The notes: generated by a model not told the origin, from the sequence alone. A DNA stretch of 64,000 nt from Bacillota bacterium (GCA_023415825.1 JAEZJF010000022.1:650478-714477), one strand, 5' to 3'. Shown: positions 8,263 through 17,832, numbered from the stretch's first letter. Translations and numbers: made by a program.

Positions 8263-9892
8263 ATCCCTATACAACAAGAACAGAGACACAGCTTTTTGGA
8301 TAGTTTTCCTAACAGCCATGGTTCTTAAATACTTTTATTTCGGATTTCAGTACTTCCCTGTAATGGATGACCATAATATGTATGGTCTTTTTAGTTTAAT
8401 GTCTCCTGGTGAAATGTTCAGTATCAGCTCTTTTCACACCACACGGCCCGCCGCCGTGCTGCTGGATCTTTTTGTGATCACCCCGTTTTGGGGCAACCTT
8501 CAGTGGATATTGCTTTTGATGATCATTCTGCATTTTACAAGCTGTTTCCTGATTTTCAGATGCTTTGAAAAGCTGGAGCTGGCTTACGGAAAGCTTGCGG
8601 TGCTTCTGTTTGGTCTGTTTCCCTTGGCAACTGATGCGAGCTATTGGATTGCCGCATCTTCCCGGCTTGTTGCCGGCCTCTTTTTTGCGGTTCTGTCTTT
8701 CTATATGCTGATTCTTTACATTGAAAAAAGAGAAAAAAAGACACCCCATTATGGCTGGTATCTGTTTATGTTCGCATTGTTCAATCTGGTTTCACTGGGA
8801 TTCTATGAGCAGATCATCGTCTTTTCCTTTGCCGGAGCCTGCTTTATTTTGATGCTGAGTTATAAGCGTCTGGGAAACAAGCTTATGATGGGTATTCCTG
8901 TTATTAACCTGGCCCTTATTGCCGGGTATTACAAATATTTTGAAAATGCCGGGAATATGGCATCCAGAGGGCAGCTTGTCGATGAGAAAATTGGTGAGCA
9001 TACTCAGAAGGTTTTTGAAGAGATTTATGACCTCATGACCATGACATCTGCCCGGATGTTTAAGCGTGGTATAGAAAACGGGCTTAATATTCTCTGGGAG
9101 AATAGCTCTTATTTTTTTCTCATCTTGCTGCTTATTGTAAGTGCGATGCTGGGCTTCTTCTTTTCAAAGGAAGCCCGACAAATGTCTGTAAAACGAAGTC
9201 TTCTCAGCCTTGTTATCGGTATCTTGCTGATCTGGATTCCCTGTGCTCCCTTTTTTTTGTTAAAGGTTATTTGGATCAGCAATCGCAATGTCTTTCTGTC
9301 TTTCATAGGTCTTGGAATGATGGCGGAAGCTGTCATCAGCCTATTTGAGTGGCTGAGGCTTAAATTGCGTCTTAAATGGAAGTTCCAATGGCTCAAAGGA
9401 GTATTGGGCGGTTTATTTGTTTTTGGTATGCTCCTGGGTAATATCGCTGAAACCTATGATTATAAGCGAGTTAGCGAAATTGATACAGAGATTATGGAGA
9501 GTGTTGCCCGGTTAGCAGACAAGACCAATGAGAACGGCGTTACTCAGGTTCTGGCCTTTAACACAAAAAGGCTTTACATTACACCTAATTTAGAGCATTT
9601 TGTGAATTGTACGGCCGCTGACTGGACTTTTACAGGTGCAGCCCAATCCATATTAAGGAGAAGAACAGGTGTGAGCTTTGTTCCTGTAGCCGATAAAAAG
9701 AGCTTTTGGTTTGATTTAGAGGTTCATGGGAATGCTAATTTTATTGGCTTTGAGGATGAAATGCAAATCATAAAATTATCGCTGGAAGAGCACGGCAGTG
9801 ATGAATATGCGCTTCTTGACGACAAAGGTGAAACATTTGGGCTTATAAAGCCCAATAAGAGCAAACAATACTATTTTGAGAAGGCGAAGTGA
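8231..9892 (+). CDS. Multi-spanning membrane protein, probable GT-C type glycosyltransferase
   Basis: A 553-residue integral membrane protein with about ten predicted membrane segments and a soluble C-terminal part (about 430-553). An acidic motif VMDDHNMYG lies just after the first membrane segment, where GT-C polyprenyl-phosphate-sugar-dependent transferases carry their catalytic Asp residues. It overlaps the GT2 gene by 32 bases, and GtrB-type enzymes are commonly paired with such membrane transferases that modify a surface glycan. GAGG sits six bases before the ATG at 8231; a second ATG at 8240 is possible. I do not recognise a named family, so the function is inferred from topology and neighbourhood. 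Confidence 0.7.
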   Translation: MLRMLRSETVKSLYNKNRDTAFWIVFLTAMVLKYFYFGFQYFPVMDDHNMYGLFSLMSPGEMFSISSFHTTRPAAVLLDLFVITPFWGNLQWILLLMIILHFTSCFLIFRCFEKLELAYGKLAVLLFGLFPLATDASYWIAASSRLVAGLFFAVLSFYMLILYIEKREKKTPHYGWYLFMFALFNLVSLGFYEQIIVFSFAGACFILMLSYKRLGNKLMMGIPVINLALIAGYYKYFENAGNMASRGQLVDEKIGEHTQKVFEEIYDLMTMTSARMFKRGIENGLNILWENSSYFFLILLLIVSAMLGFFFSKEARQMSVKRSLLSLVIGILLIWIPCAPFFLLKVIWISNRNVFLSFIGLGMMAEAVISLFEWLRLKLRLKWKFQWLKGVLGGLFVFGMLLGNIAETYDYKRVSEIDTEIMESVARLADKTNENGVTQVLAFNTKRLYITPNLEHFVNCTAADWTFTGAAQSILRRRTGVSFVPVADKKSFWFDLEVHGNANFIGFEDEMQIIKLSLEEHGSDEYALLDDKGETFGLIKPNKSKQYYFEKAK

Positions 9893-9907
9893 ACTAATTT
9901 AAAAAAC

Positions 9908-9936
9908 TTGAACATGTGACCGATGTTGGGTATAAT
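9908..9936 (+). promoter_or_regulatory. Sigma-A promoter of the pheST operon
   Basis: TTGAAC and TATAAT with exactly 17 bases between them lie directly upstream of the T-box leader. Confidence 0.8.
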
Positions 9937-9944
9937 ATGATTAA

Positions 9945-10212
9945 TAAATGGAATAAGAAAAGCAATGATGGAGACCAAGTAAGTGGGCGCCTCTTCAAAA
10001 AGAGAATTGATGTCACCGGCTGAAAGCATCAATATGAATGTGTTCATCTGAATTTCACTCCGGAGCTGCCGCCTGAAACTAAAAGTAGGAGTGGCCGGAA
10101 CAGCCCGTTAAAGCGTATGAGTGCATGGCAGTGTGCAATTCTTCTAGCGCTGTTGTGAACATAGGTGGTACCGCGAACAAACGCTTCGTCCTATGACGAG
10201 GTGTTTTTTTTA
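9945..10212 (+). promoter_or_regulatory. T-box riboswitch, probably tRNA-Phe-sensing
   Basis: The leader holds the T-box core AGGTGGTACCGCG (10163-10175), which pairs with the uncharged tRNA acceptor end, followed by a terminator hairpin (about 10182-10200, CTTCGTC/GACGAGG) and a run of eight T. A structured Stem I region precedes it. UUC triplets occur in Stem I, fitting a Phe specifier, but I could not place the specifier loop with certainty; tRNA-Phe is inferred from the downstream pheST. Uncharged tRNA should favour antitermination. Confidence 0.92.
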
Positions 10213-10300
10213 TGCCAACAGCAGGATTCTGAAGGAAGCAGGTCTTCTGAAGAATCTTGCAACACTTTTAATTATTTATTGAAATTGAGGTGTAAATACG

Positions 10301-11320
10301 ATGAAATTGCAGTTGGAAGCCATTCAAAAACAGGCTCTGGAAAAGCTAAAACAGATAGCGGATATCCGTGAGCTTGAGGATTTGAAAGTTGCCTACCTGG
10401 GTAAAAAGGGAGAGCTGACCCAAATATTAAAGGGCATGGGTGCCTTGACCGCTGAAGAACGTCCAGTTATCGGACAAATGGCCAATGATGTCCGGGTTGC
10501 TCTGGAAGAAGGAATTGCCAACGCCAAGAACCGCCTTGCCGGGGCAATGCGGGATGCAAAACTCAAGAGCGAGGTTATTGACGTAACAATGCCGGGAAAA
10601 GTCAGGGCCCAGGGAAAGAAGCACCCCCTTACAGCCGTGCTTGACGAGCTCAAGGATGTGTTTTTGGGCATGGGCTATGAGATTGCCGAGGGGCCTGAGG
10701 TGGAACTGGACTATTACAATTTTGAGGCTCTAAATATTCCCAAGAATCATCCGGCACGGGATACTCAGGATACCTTCTACATCAGCGAAAACGTAGTCTT
10801 AAGAACCCACACGTCGCCCGTTCAGATCAGGCATATGAAGAGCCACAAGCCTCCAATCCGGATCATTTGTCCAGGTCGTGTTTATCGGTCCGATGCTGTG
10901 GATGCAACCCATTCACCCGTTTTCCACCAGGTGGAAGGCCTGGTTATCGACAAAGGTGTAACTATGGGTGATCTGATAGGAACACTACAAGCCTTCGCCA
11001 AAGCAATTTTTGGTGAGAATACAAAAATCCGCTTAAGACCACACCACTTTCCCTTTACCGAACCCTCTGCCGAAGTGGATGTATCCTGCTGGGGCTGTGA
11101 TGGATCGGGTTGCAGAATATGCAAAGGTGAGGGCTGGGTTGAGATTCTTGGCGCCGGCATGGTTCACCCCAATGTCTTAAGAGAATGCGGCATTGATCCT
11201 GAGGTTTATTCGGGCTTTGCTTTTGGTATGGGCGTTGAGCGTATTACTATGGGCAAATACGGCATAGATGACATGCGGCTGCTTTTTGAAAACGATATGC
11301 GTTTCTTAAAGCAGTTTTAA
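10301..11320 (+). CDS. pheS: Phenylalanyl-tRNA synthetase alpha subunit
   Basis: Catalytic subunit of the alpha2-beta2 phenylalanyl-tRNA synthetase. The 339-residue protein has the N-terminal coiled-coil that contacts tRNA-Phe (LEAIQKQALEKLKQ), then class II motifs: the motif 2 region VYRSDAVDATHSPVFHQ and motif 3 GFAFGMGVERITM. The active-site loop RPHHFPFTEPS is intact. The Cys-rich patch CWGCDGSGCRICKGEGW is found in many Firmicutes PheS. The start has GAGGTG eight bases upstream. It is controlled by the T-box leader and co-transcribed with pheT 13 bases downstream. Confidence 0.98.
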   Translation: MKLQLEAIQKQALEKLKQIADIRELEDLKVAYLGKKGELTQILKGMGALTAEERPVIGQMANDVRVALEEGIANAKNRLAGAMRDAKLKSEVIDVTMPGKVRAQGKKHPLTAVLDELKDVFLGMGYEIAEGPEVELDYYNFEALNIPKNHPARDTQDTFYISENVVLRTHTSPVQIRHMKSHKPPIRIICPGRVYRSDAVDATHSPVFHQVEGLVIDKGVTMGDLIGTLQAFAKAIFGENTKIRLRPHHFPFTEPSAEVDVSCWGCDGSGCRICKGEGWVEILGAGMVHPNVLRECGIDPEVYSGFAFGMGVERITMGKYGIDDMRLLFENDMRFLKQF

Positions 11321-11333
11321 GGAGGGAAAGCAA

Positions 11334-13727
11334 ATGAAAGCACCCATTAAATGGTTAAGTGATTATGTAGAAATTAAAGTCCCAATTAAGGAATACACAG
11401 ATGCCATGACCATGTCCGGCTCCAAGGTAGAAGGCGTAGAAAACCTGGGAAAAGACATTGAAAAGGTAGTAGTCGGAAAGATCGTCGGCATTGAAAAGCA
11501 TCCGGACGCCGACAAGCTTCGTGTATGCAAGGTTGATGTGGGCAGCGAAGTGCTGCAAATTGTCACCGGCGCTCCCAATGTACAGGAAGAGGATATTATC
11601 CCGTTGGCCCTGGTCGGTGCAAAGCTACCTGGCGGTGACATCAAGCTTTCCAAGCTTCGTGGTGTCGAAAGCTACGGCATGATGTGCTCCATTGATGAGC
11701 TTAATCTTACCAAGGATTATTTGCCCGATGCTCCAGATCACGGCGTATATGTATTCCATGATAACCCGGAGCTCGGAGCAGATGTGAAGGGTGTTTTACA
11801 CCTGGATCAGGTGGTGGAGTTTGAAATTACCTCCAATCGCCCGGACTGCCTTTCCATTATCGGGCTCGCCCGTGAAACGGCTGTTACCCTGGGAGTTCCT
11901 TTTCAAAAGACTGAGATAATAGTAAAAGAAGAAGCCGGCGGAGAGGCAGCATCTTTAGCCACAATTGAAATTAAAAATCCTGAGCTCTGTTCCCGCTACG
12001 CAGCCCGGATTGTCAAGGACGTTAAAATTGGGCCGTCTCCTGCCTGGATGCAGAGAAGGCTTGCGTCAGCCGGTATGAGACCCATTAACAATATTGTGGA
12101 CATTACCAATTACGTCATGCTTGAATATGGCCAGCCCATGCACGCTTTTGATTTTGAACAGCTTCAGGGCGCAAAAATTATCGTACGTACGGCTAAAGAC
12201 GGTGAAGTCATCAAGACCCTGGATGGGCAGGACCGTAATTTGGATTCCACCATGCTGGTGATTTGTGATGAGAATCGGCCTGTTGCTGTAGCCGGCGTCA
12301 TGGGTGGAGAAAATTCCGAGGTAACAGCCAATACCCGTATCCTTTTACTCGAATCCGCAACCTTTAAGGGCTCATCGGTGCGCATTACAGGCAAAAAGAT
12401 GGGTCTTCGCAGCGAGGCGTCCAGTCGTTTTGAAAAGGGCCTGGACCAGGAAAATGCCATCCCTGCTCTTAACCGGTGTGTCGAGCTCATAGAACGCTTA
12501 GGTGCCGGTAAAGTTGTTAAAGGCATCATCGACTGCAATGCACTACCCTATGAGAAAAAGGTCATGAAGTTTGAACCCAGCCGCATCAATGCCTTCCTCG
12601 GAACAGAAATACCATCAGGCGAAATGGTGAAAATATTCAAAGCCCTGGAATTTGATGTGGATGAACAGGCTATGACTCTGACACCTCCATCATTCAGGAA
12701 TGACATTGAAGCTTTCGCTGACCTCTGCGAAGAGGTTGCCCGATTCTATGGCTATAACAATATCAAATCCAGCCTTCTTTCAGGAAAGGAATCCATGCAG
12801 GGGCGAAAAACCTATAAGCAGCGTATGGAGGATGTCATTCGCAACACCATGATGGGCTGCGGCCTTAATGAGGCCTATACACTTTCCATGGTAAGCCCTA
12901 AGGTTTTTGACACCATTAATTTACCTGGTGATGATCTCCTTCGCAAAGCAGTGGTCATTTCAAACCCCATGGGTGAAGACTTTAGTATTATGCGTACCAC
13001 AACCCTTCCCGACATGCTGAAGGTACTGTCCATCAACAGCAACCGGAAGATTCCTGAGGCAAGGCTCTTTGAGCTTTCCTATGTTTATCTGCCGGTGGAG
13101 GGTGCTCAGCTTCCCGATGAGCGGCAGATTTTAACTATGGGTCTATACGGGGGAGATGCTGATTTCTTCGAGCTGAAGGGTGATATAGAGGAGCTTCTTG
13201 CTGCCATGGGTATTGAAAAGTACGAGTTTAAGGCTGAGGCCGGCCATCCGTCCTTTCACCCTGGACGTACAGCCAGACTGTTTGTCAAGGTGAAGGATGA
13301 GAGTAAGCCTTGCGCAATTCTCGGAGAAATTCATCCCATGGTTGCGGAAAAAACAGAGTGCCCGCAAAGAACCTATGTGGCCATGGTGGATGTAGCTGTT
13401 TTAGTAGAAGCATCCACTACTAAAAGACAGTATAAGCAGCTTCCCAGGTTCCCTGCTATTACGCGTGACATAGCTGTTGTTGTTAAGGATGAGCTTTATG
13501 TGGCAGATCTGATGGGCAGCATTAACCAAAAAGGCGGTGAGTACCTGGAGGAGGTTAAGCTCTTTGACATATACAGAGGCACCCAAGTGCCCGAGGGTAT
13601 GAAGAGCGTGGCTTTTTCCCTCACCTTCAGAGCTGCTGACAAAACCCTTAAGGACGAGGATGTAACAGCATCGATGGAACGCATTTTAAAGAACCTTGAA
13701 AAGCATTTTGGTGCGCAGCTCAGATAA
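11334..13727 (+). CDS. pheT: Phenylalanyl-tRNA synthetase beta subunit
   Basis: The 797-residue beta subunit, which carries tRNA-binding and editing functions. Domains in order: an EMAP/OB-fold tRNA-binding domain (about 40-150, VGKIVGIEKHPDADKLRVC), the B3/B4 editing domain (about 210-380, containing MRPINNIVDITNYV and HAFDF), B5 (about 400-475), the class II-like core (about 480-680), and a C-terminal FDX-ACB anticodon-binding domain (LPRFPAITRDIAVVV...). Length and domain content are complete. AAGGAGGG lies ahead of its ATG. Confidence 0.98.
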   Translation: MKAPIKWLSDYVEIKVPIKEYTDAMTMSGSKVEGVENLGKDIEKVVVGKIVGIEKHPDADKLRVCKVDVGSEVLQIVTGAPNVQEEDIIPLALVGAKLPGGDIKLSKLRGVESYGMMCSIDELNLTKDYLPDAPDHGVYVFHDNPELGADVKGVLHLDQVVEFEITSNRPDCLSIIGLARETAVTLGVPFQKTEIIVKEEAGGEAASLATIEIKNPELCSRYAARIVKDVKIGPSPAWMQRRLASAGMRPINNIVDITNYVMLEYGQPMHAFDFEQLQGAKIIVRTAKDGEVIKTLDGQDRNLDSTMLVICDENRPVAVAGVMGGENSEVTANTRILLLESATFKGSSVRITGKKMGLRSEASSRFEKGLDQENAIPALNRCVELIERLGAGKVVKGIIDCNALPYEKKVMKFEPSRINAFLGTEIPSGEMVKIFKALEFDVDEQAMTLTPPSFRNDIEAFADLCEEVARFYGYNNIKSSLLSGKESMQGRKTYKQRMEDVIRNTMMGCGLNEAYTLSMVSPKVFDTINLPGDDLLRKAVVISNPMGEDFSIMRTTTLPDMLKVLSINSNRKIPEARLFELSYVYLPVEGAQLPDERQILTMGLYGGDADFFELKGDIEELLAAMGIEKYEFKAEAGHPSFHPGRTARLFVKVKDESKPCAILGEIHPMVAEKTECPQRTYVAMVDVAVLVEASTTKRQYKQLPRFPAITRDIAVVVKDELYVADLMGSINQKGGEYLEEVKLFDIYRGTQVPEGMKSVAFSLTFRAADKTLKDEDVTASMERILKNLEKHFGAQLR

Positions 13728-13751
13728 ACTGATAACACTAAAAGCCGGATA

Positions 13752-13795
13752 AAAAGGATTGCCTAGGTGAAAATCATTCACGGGGCAATCCTTTT
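13752..13795 (+). terminator. Rho-independent terminator after pheT
   Basis: An AAAAGGATTGCC/GGCAATCCTTTT 12-bp stem with a 19-base loop and a T-rich tail lies 25 bases after the pheT stop. Confidence 0.85.
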
Positions 13796-13957
13796 CTGTT
13801 TCTTTATGTCTTATTCTGTAACATTAACTAAGGGTTTCACATACACTATAGAAGGAGAGATTTTTTCATTATTCTCAGTAAAATTATAGTGCTAAATGAC
13901 GCTTTAGAAAACATAAGACAACAGCTCATAGTGGCCTGGAATGCAGGAAGTCGATAA

Positions 13958-15226
13958 TTATGACGGTTTCATATAGAGCGGAGAGGAAATATATTCAGTG
14001 CCTCCCAAACGCTCTTTAGGATTTTTATATCCTAGAACATAAATATCGGTGGCACGTATTTCATGCTCAAAGAGTTTTCTAGCTAATGGGTTATCAAGCC
14101 TGTAATAGTTACCCGGTTTGGAAAGGAGAGGAAGGCACACCTTCTTCCGAATACCGGCCAAAAGTCTACGCCCAGTATCGTTAAAACCCAGAACACGGAT
14201 ATACTGAGCATAACCATTATCTTTTAACGTTCCAAGAAATTCTCCTGTCATGCCGGTCAATAGAGCACAGAGTATCCTTCTGATACGTGATGCCGGGTAC
14301 CTGCTTGTTACGGTGTATGAGACAAGCCCCTTTAAGGACGTTGATTGCAAGGCTGCTTCCTTGAGACGGTTTTGAAGGCCCTCTTCCATGTATGGCAAAA
14401 GGGCAAGCTCCCTTTCCGGAGCGCACCTCAAAAGATGGAGCAGTATGGTTTCAAAGGCTTCGGAATACACGGGGCCCCGTCCATGAGCAAATTCCTCGGT
14501 CAAAATCTGGAGACTGCTCTGGGGAAGGTTGCTTTGGAGAAATGGATCTGTTTCAAGAAATATAGAGTCCGGAGCCTCAGCCAGATAATGACGGATGGCG
14601 GAAGCGCTTGAAAAGGAGGAGGCCCGGTCAAGGCTATTATATCCTGGTCCCAATCTTTTAATGGTTATGGGCTTCATGCTTCCACCCATTCGTCTGATGG
14701 CTTTGATATATTCAATGCCCAGGATATTGTTGGGCTTGTTAAGAAACTGTGATTGTTTGTTTTGCGGATCATTTTGAATAGCTTCCAGGGCAAACTGACG
14801 GGCAGATGCAAAGGAGAGTCCGTCATCCAGTGCCTTTTTTAGATTTGCTTTAAAATCACTGCTCTCGAAAGCGAGATGCTGGGCGATTTTTTCAAGGTTA
14901 GTCAAGCTCCCTTCTTCACTCCCGAAGCAGAGATAGTCCACACTATCTAGGCTTTCAAGAATCCGGACGGCACCCGATGCGAAGTATTCCGCCGAGGCAC
15001 AGGAAAAAGCGCAGGGAAGCTCCAATACCAGATCCGCTCCCGAGCTTAGAGCCATTCTTGTTCTTGCCCATTTGGAAAGGATGGCAGGTTCTCCGCGCTG
15101 TACAAAGTTACTGCTCAAGACACAGACGCATGCCTCTGCACCGGTTGTTTCCCGGGCGTTTTGAATATGGTAGGCATGTCCCTGATGAAGAGGGTTATAT
15201 TCGGAAATAATTCCAACCACAGTCAT
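13958..15226 (-). CDS. tmcAL: tRNA(Met) cytidine acetate ligase
   Basis: Nucleotidyltransferase-fold enzyme that uses ATP and acetate to form N4-acetylcytidine at the wobble base of elongator tRNA-Met (established for Bacillus subtilis TmcAL/YlbM). The N-terminus VVGIISEYNPLHQGHAYHI carries the HxGH nucleotide-binding motif, followed by SSNFVQRGEPAI and the KWAR segment typical of the family. The frame is open further upstream, to 15352, but that part has no family resemblance; the ATG at 15226 gives MTVVGIISEYNPLHQGH, the usual length of about 420 residues, and has GGAG upstream. It is a single gene, convergent with pheST. Confidence 0.93.
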   Translation of the reverse strand: MTVVGIISEYNPLHQGHAYHIQNARETTGAEACVCVLSSNFVQRGEPAILSKWARTRMALSSGADLVLELPCAFSCASAEYFASGAVRILESLDSVDYLCFGSEEGSLTNLEKIAQHLAFESSDFKANLKKALDDGLSFASARQFALEAIQNDPQNKQSQFLNKPNNILGIEYIKAIRRMGGSMKPITIKRLGPGYNSLDRASSFSSASAIRHYLAEAPDSIFLETDPFLQSNLPQSSLQILTEEFAHGRGPVYSEAFETILLHLLRCAPERELALLPYMEEGLQNRLKEAALQSTSLKGLVSYTVTSRYPASRIRRILCALLTGMTGEFLGTLKDNGYAQYIRVLGFNDTGRRLLAGIRKKVCLPLLSKPGNYYRLDNPLARKLFEHEIRATDIYVLGYKNPKERLGGTEYISSPLYMKPS

Positions 15227-15396
15227 ACGATTATTAACTCCACTCGTTTTTCTTGTTCCTGTCGAGGATTGTGGTACGTTTCTGCGAAACGCACCTCTAA
15301 TATATCCATCCGGATATATATTTTTCCGTTGGGCATATAATAAGTGTATCACAAAATACCACGCATATGATCTTTGAGTAATTCTGAATAAAAATG

Positions 15397-15425
15397 TTGC
15401 CAGGGTTGATGTTGTGTGGTAAAAT
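15397..15425 (+). promoter_or_regulatory. Probable sigma-A promoter of the rimP-nusA-infB operon
   Basis: TTGCCA and TAAAAT are separated by 17 bases, about 120 bases ahead of rimP, and the palindromic leader element follows. Confidence 0.65.
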
Positions 15426-15450
15426 GAATTTGTTTGATGCGTTTTTTACA

Positions 15451-15478
15451 CAAAGAGTGGGGAATTCCCACTCTTTGC
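15451..15478 (+). promoter_or_regulatory. Palindromic leader hairpin upstream of rimP
   Basis: An 11-bp perfect inverted repeat (CAAAGAGTGGG/CCCACTCTTTG) with a GAATT loop is followed by the short AT-rich stretch CATTTTTA. It sits in the predicted 5' UTR. It could act as a weak attenuator, an RNA stability element or a protein-binding hairpin; the sequence does not decide. Confidence 0.6.
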
Positions 15479-15546
15479 ATTTTTAATGCTCGCTCATTGT
15501 TGTAACAACCCCAAGGGCTTGTTACTCTATTATATACGGAGGTAAA

Positions 15547-16011
15547 ATGGCTAAGGCAAGCATATCGGAAATTGTTACCGAGTTGGCTCTTCCAATCGTA
15601 GAAGAAGCAGGCTGTGAGCTGGTTGACGTTGAATTTATAAAAGAAGGTGGCAACTGGTTTTTACGGGTTTATATTGACAAACCCGGGGGCGTTTCTTTGG
15701 ATGATTGCGAAAAAGTTAGCAGGCCATTGAACGATAGAATTGATGAAAGAGACCCCATTCCACATGCATTTTACTTCGAAGTATCTTCACCGGGGCTGGA
15801 ACGTCCTCTGAAAAGCAAGCGCGATTTTGAAAAAGCCATAGGAGAACGTGTGGAAATAAAGCTCTTTAAGGCCATTAACAATACCAAGCGCTTTGAAGGT
15901 CAGTTGATTTCCTATGATGGAAAAAGCCTCACCATAAAAACAGATGCTGATGAAAATCTTGATTTTCAAATAGAACAAATTGCAAAAGCAAAAAGAATGA
16001 TTAATTTTTAA
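15547..16011 (+). CDS. rimP: Ribosome maturation factor RimP
   Basis: A 154-residue assembly factor for the 30S subunit. The N-terminal alpha/beta domain is seen in LALPIVEEAGCELVDVEFIKEGGNWFLRVYID and the conserved SLDDCEKVSRPL and FEVSSPGLERPL segments; the C-terminal SH3-like domain follows. GGAGG lies ahead of the ATG. It is the first gene of the canonical Firmicutes rimP-nusA-rnpM-ylxQ-infB-rbfA operon, 18 bases from nusA. Confidence 0.97.
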   Translation: MAKASISEIVTELALPIVEEAGCELVDVEFIKEGGNWFLRVYIDKPGGVSLDDCEKVSRPLNDRIDERDPIPHAFYFEVSSPGLERPLKSKRDFEKAIGERVEIKLFKAINNTKRFEGQLISYDGKSLTIKTDADENLDFQIEQIAKAKRMINF

Positions 16012-16029
16012 ATTGGAGGTATGAAAGAG

Positions 16030-17181
16030 ATGAGCGCTGAGTTACTTCACGCCCTCGAACAATTAGAGAAAGAAAGAGGCATAGATAAGGAAATTTTGGT
16101 TGAGGCTATTGAACAAGCGTTGATTTCAGCGTATAAAAGGAATTTTGGCTCTGCACAGAATGTGGAAGTAAACATTGAAAAAAGCTCGGGCGAAATCAGA
16201 GTTTATGCACTGAAAACCATTGTTGAAGAAGTCACTGATACCGCTACAGAAATGTCTCTTGAACAAGCCAAACGCTTCGGAGCCGATTTTGAAATTGGTG
16301 ATATTGTTGAGGTTGAAGTAACGCCAAGAAAATTTGGACGCATCGCGGCGCAGACAGCCAAACAGGTTGTCATGCAGCGCATCAGGGAAGCTGAGCGTGG
16401 TATCATCTTTGATGAATTCTCCAATCGTGAAGAAGACATTGTAAATGGCGTCATCAGCCGTTTCGACAGAAAGAATATTGTGATTGATTTGGGAAGGGTC
16501 GAAGCCGTACTGCCCCCTTCTGAACAGACACCCGGTGAGAAGTATAATGTTCATGACCGTGTTAAGGTTTATGTCATAAATGTTAAGAAAACCAACAAGA
16601 GTCCTCAAATCTATGTTTCAAGAACACATCCGGGCCTTGTGAAAAGGCTTTTGGAGCTTGAGGTACCTGAAATAGCCGACGGAACCGTTGAAATCAAAAC
16701 TATTGCACGTGAGGCAGGTTCCAGAACTAAAATCGCCATCTACTCCCGTAATGAGGATGTAGATCCGGTGGGGGCCTGTGTAGGCCAGCGCGGCAGCAGA
16801 ATCCGGGCCATAGTGGATGAGCTTAAGGGTGAAATGATTGACGTCATAAAATGGAGCGCTAACCACGAGGAATATATTGCGTCAAGCCTTAGCCCTGCAA
16901 AAGTTCTGCAGGTTGATCTGGATGAAGAAAATAAAGTAGCTCGAGTCGTGGTACCTGATTTCCAGCTTTCATTGGCAATCGGTAAGGAAGGCCAGAACGC
17001 AAGGCTTGCCGCCAAGCTGACAGGTTGGAAGATTGATATAAAGAGCGAATCACAGCTCAGAAGCCACCTGGAGTCACAGCTTTTCCATTCCGGGCCTGTT
17101 TCATATGAAGAACAGCATGATGAGGCTCAAGAGCATGATTTGGAGCGTGAACAGGATATTGAGGCAGAAACGGAACAATGA
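16030..17181 (+). CDS. nusA: Transcription elongation/termination factor NusA
   Basis: RNA polymerase-associated factor that modulates pausing, termination and antitermination. The protein shows the N-terminal polymerase-binding domain (ELLHALEQLEKERGIDKEIL), an S1 domain (about 130-200), and two KH domains (GACVGQRGSRIRAIVDEL and LAIGKEGQNARLAAKLTGWKI). The C-terminus is a short acidic tail, as in Gram-positive NusA, with no acidic repeats of the enterobacterial type. An ATG at 16021 directly abuts GGAGGT; the ATG at 16030 has a nine-base gap and is chosen. Confidence 0.97.
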   Translation: MSAELLHALEQLEKERGIDKEILVEAIEQALISAYKRNFGSAQNVEVNIEKSSGEIRVYALKTIVEEVTDTATEMSLEQAKRFGADFEIGDIVEVEVTPRKFGRIAAQTAKQVVMQRIREAERGIIFDEFSNREEDIVNGVISRFDRKNIVIDLGRVEAVLPPSEQTPGEKYNVHDRVKVYVINVKKTNKSPQIYVSRTHPGLVKRLLELEVPEIADGTVEIKTIAREAGSRTKIAIYSRNEDVDPVGACVGQRGSRIRAIVDELKGEMIDVIKWSANHEEYIASSLSPAKVLQVDLDEENKVARVVVPDFQLSLAIGKEGQNARLAAKLTGWKIDIKSESQLRSHLESQLFHSGPVSYEEQHDEAQEHDLEREQDIEAETEQ

Positions 17182-17204
17182 GCGCTCCTTAAGAGGTTAA
17201 CACT

Positions 17205-17480
17205 ATGAAAACGAAGAAAGTTCCCATGAGACGTTGCTTGGGATGCCATGAAATGAAGGATAAGCGAGAGCTTCTTCGCATTGTTAAGAACAATGAGGGT
17301 GACATTTTCGTGGACCCTACGGGCAAAAAGAACGGACGCGGGGCCTATATTTGCAAGAATATGGATTGCTTTTCAAAGGCCCGCAAAGCCAAGAGCTTAA
17401 GCCGCGAATTTTCCTGTGAGATTCCCGATGATGTCTATGATGAAATAAATCGTCAATTGGAGGCATATGTCGGAAGATAA
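17205..17480 (+). CDS. rnpM: RNase P modulator RnpM (YlxR)
   Basis: A 91-residue basic YlxR-family protein. The motif VPMRRCLGCHEMKDKRELLRIV and the later GRGAYIC are diagnostic. In Bacillus subtilis this protein was shown to bind RNase P RNA and modulate its activity, and the operon position between nusA and the L7Ae-like gene is conserved. The two N-terminal Cys of CLGC are kept. It overlaps the next gene by 14 bases, implying translational coupling. Confidence 0.95.
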   Translation: MKTKKVPMRRCLGCHEMKDKRELLRIVKNNEGDIFVDPTGKKNGRGAYICKNMDCFSKARKAKSLSREFSCEIPDDVYDEINRQLEAYVGR

Positions 17481-17832
17481 AATTTATTCTTTTATCGGAC
17501 TTGCACGGAAGGCAGGCAAGCTGGCTTTGGGTGAAGCATTGACCGAACAGGCCGTAAAGCGGGGGAAAGCTCAGTTGGTGATTATTACCCGGGACGCGTC
17601 CGACAATACCAAAAAAAAGATCGAGACTGCACTATTTGGAAAAAATATTCCCATGCTTCAATTCGGGAGCAAGGAAAGGCTGGGCCATATGCTTGGCAAA
17701 GCCCTCTTCTCGGTAATTGCCGTAACAGACAAAGGCTTTTCCGGGGAGATTGAAAAAATGATTGAACACTGTTTCAATAATGACAATACCGCACACGGGG
17801 GTGGCTTTTTTGAACAAACCAAAAATTCATGA
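17467..17832 (+). CDS. L7Ae/L30e-family RNA-binding protein YlxQ
   Basis: A 121-residue L7Ae-like protein; SFIGLARKAGKLALGEALTEQAVKRGKAQ is the conserved N-terminal half of YlxQ, and LVIITRDASDNTKKKI follows. The family binds kink-turn RNA. It begins inside rnpM and ends inside the open frame of infB (its stop lies after the infB start at 17810), so the three genes are tightly overlapped. Confidence 0.92.
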   Translation: MSEDKIYSFIGLARKAGKLALGEALTEQAVKRGKAQLVIITRDASDNTKKKIETALFGKNIPMLQFGSKERLGHMLGKALFSVIAVTDKGFSGEIEKMIEHCFNNDNTAHGGGFFEQTKNS

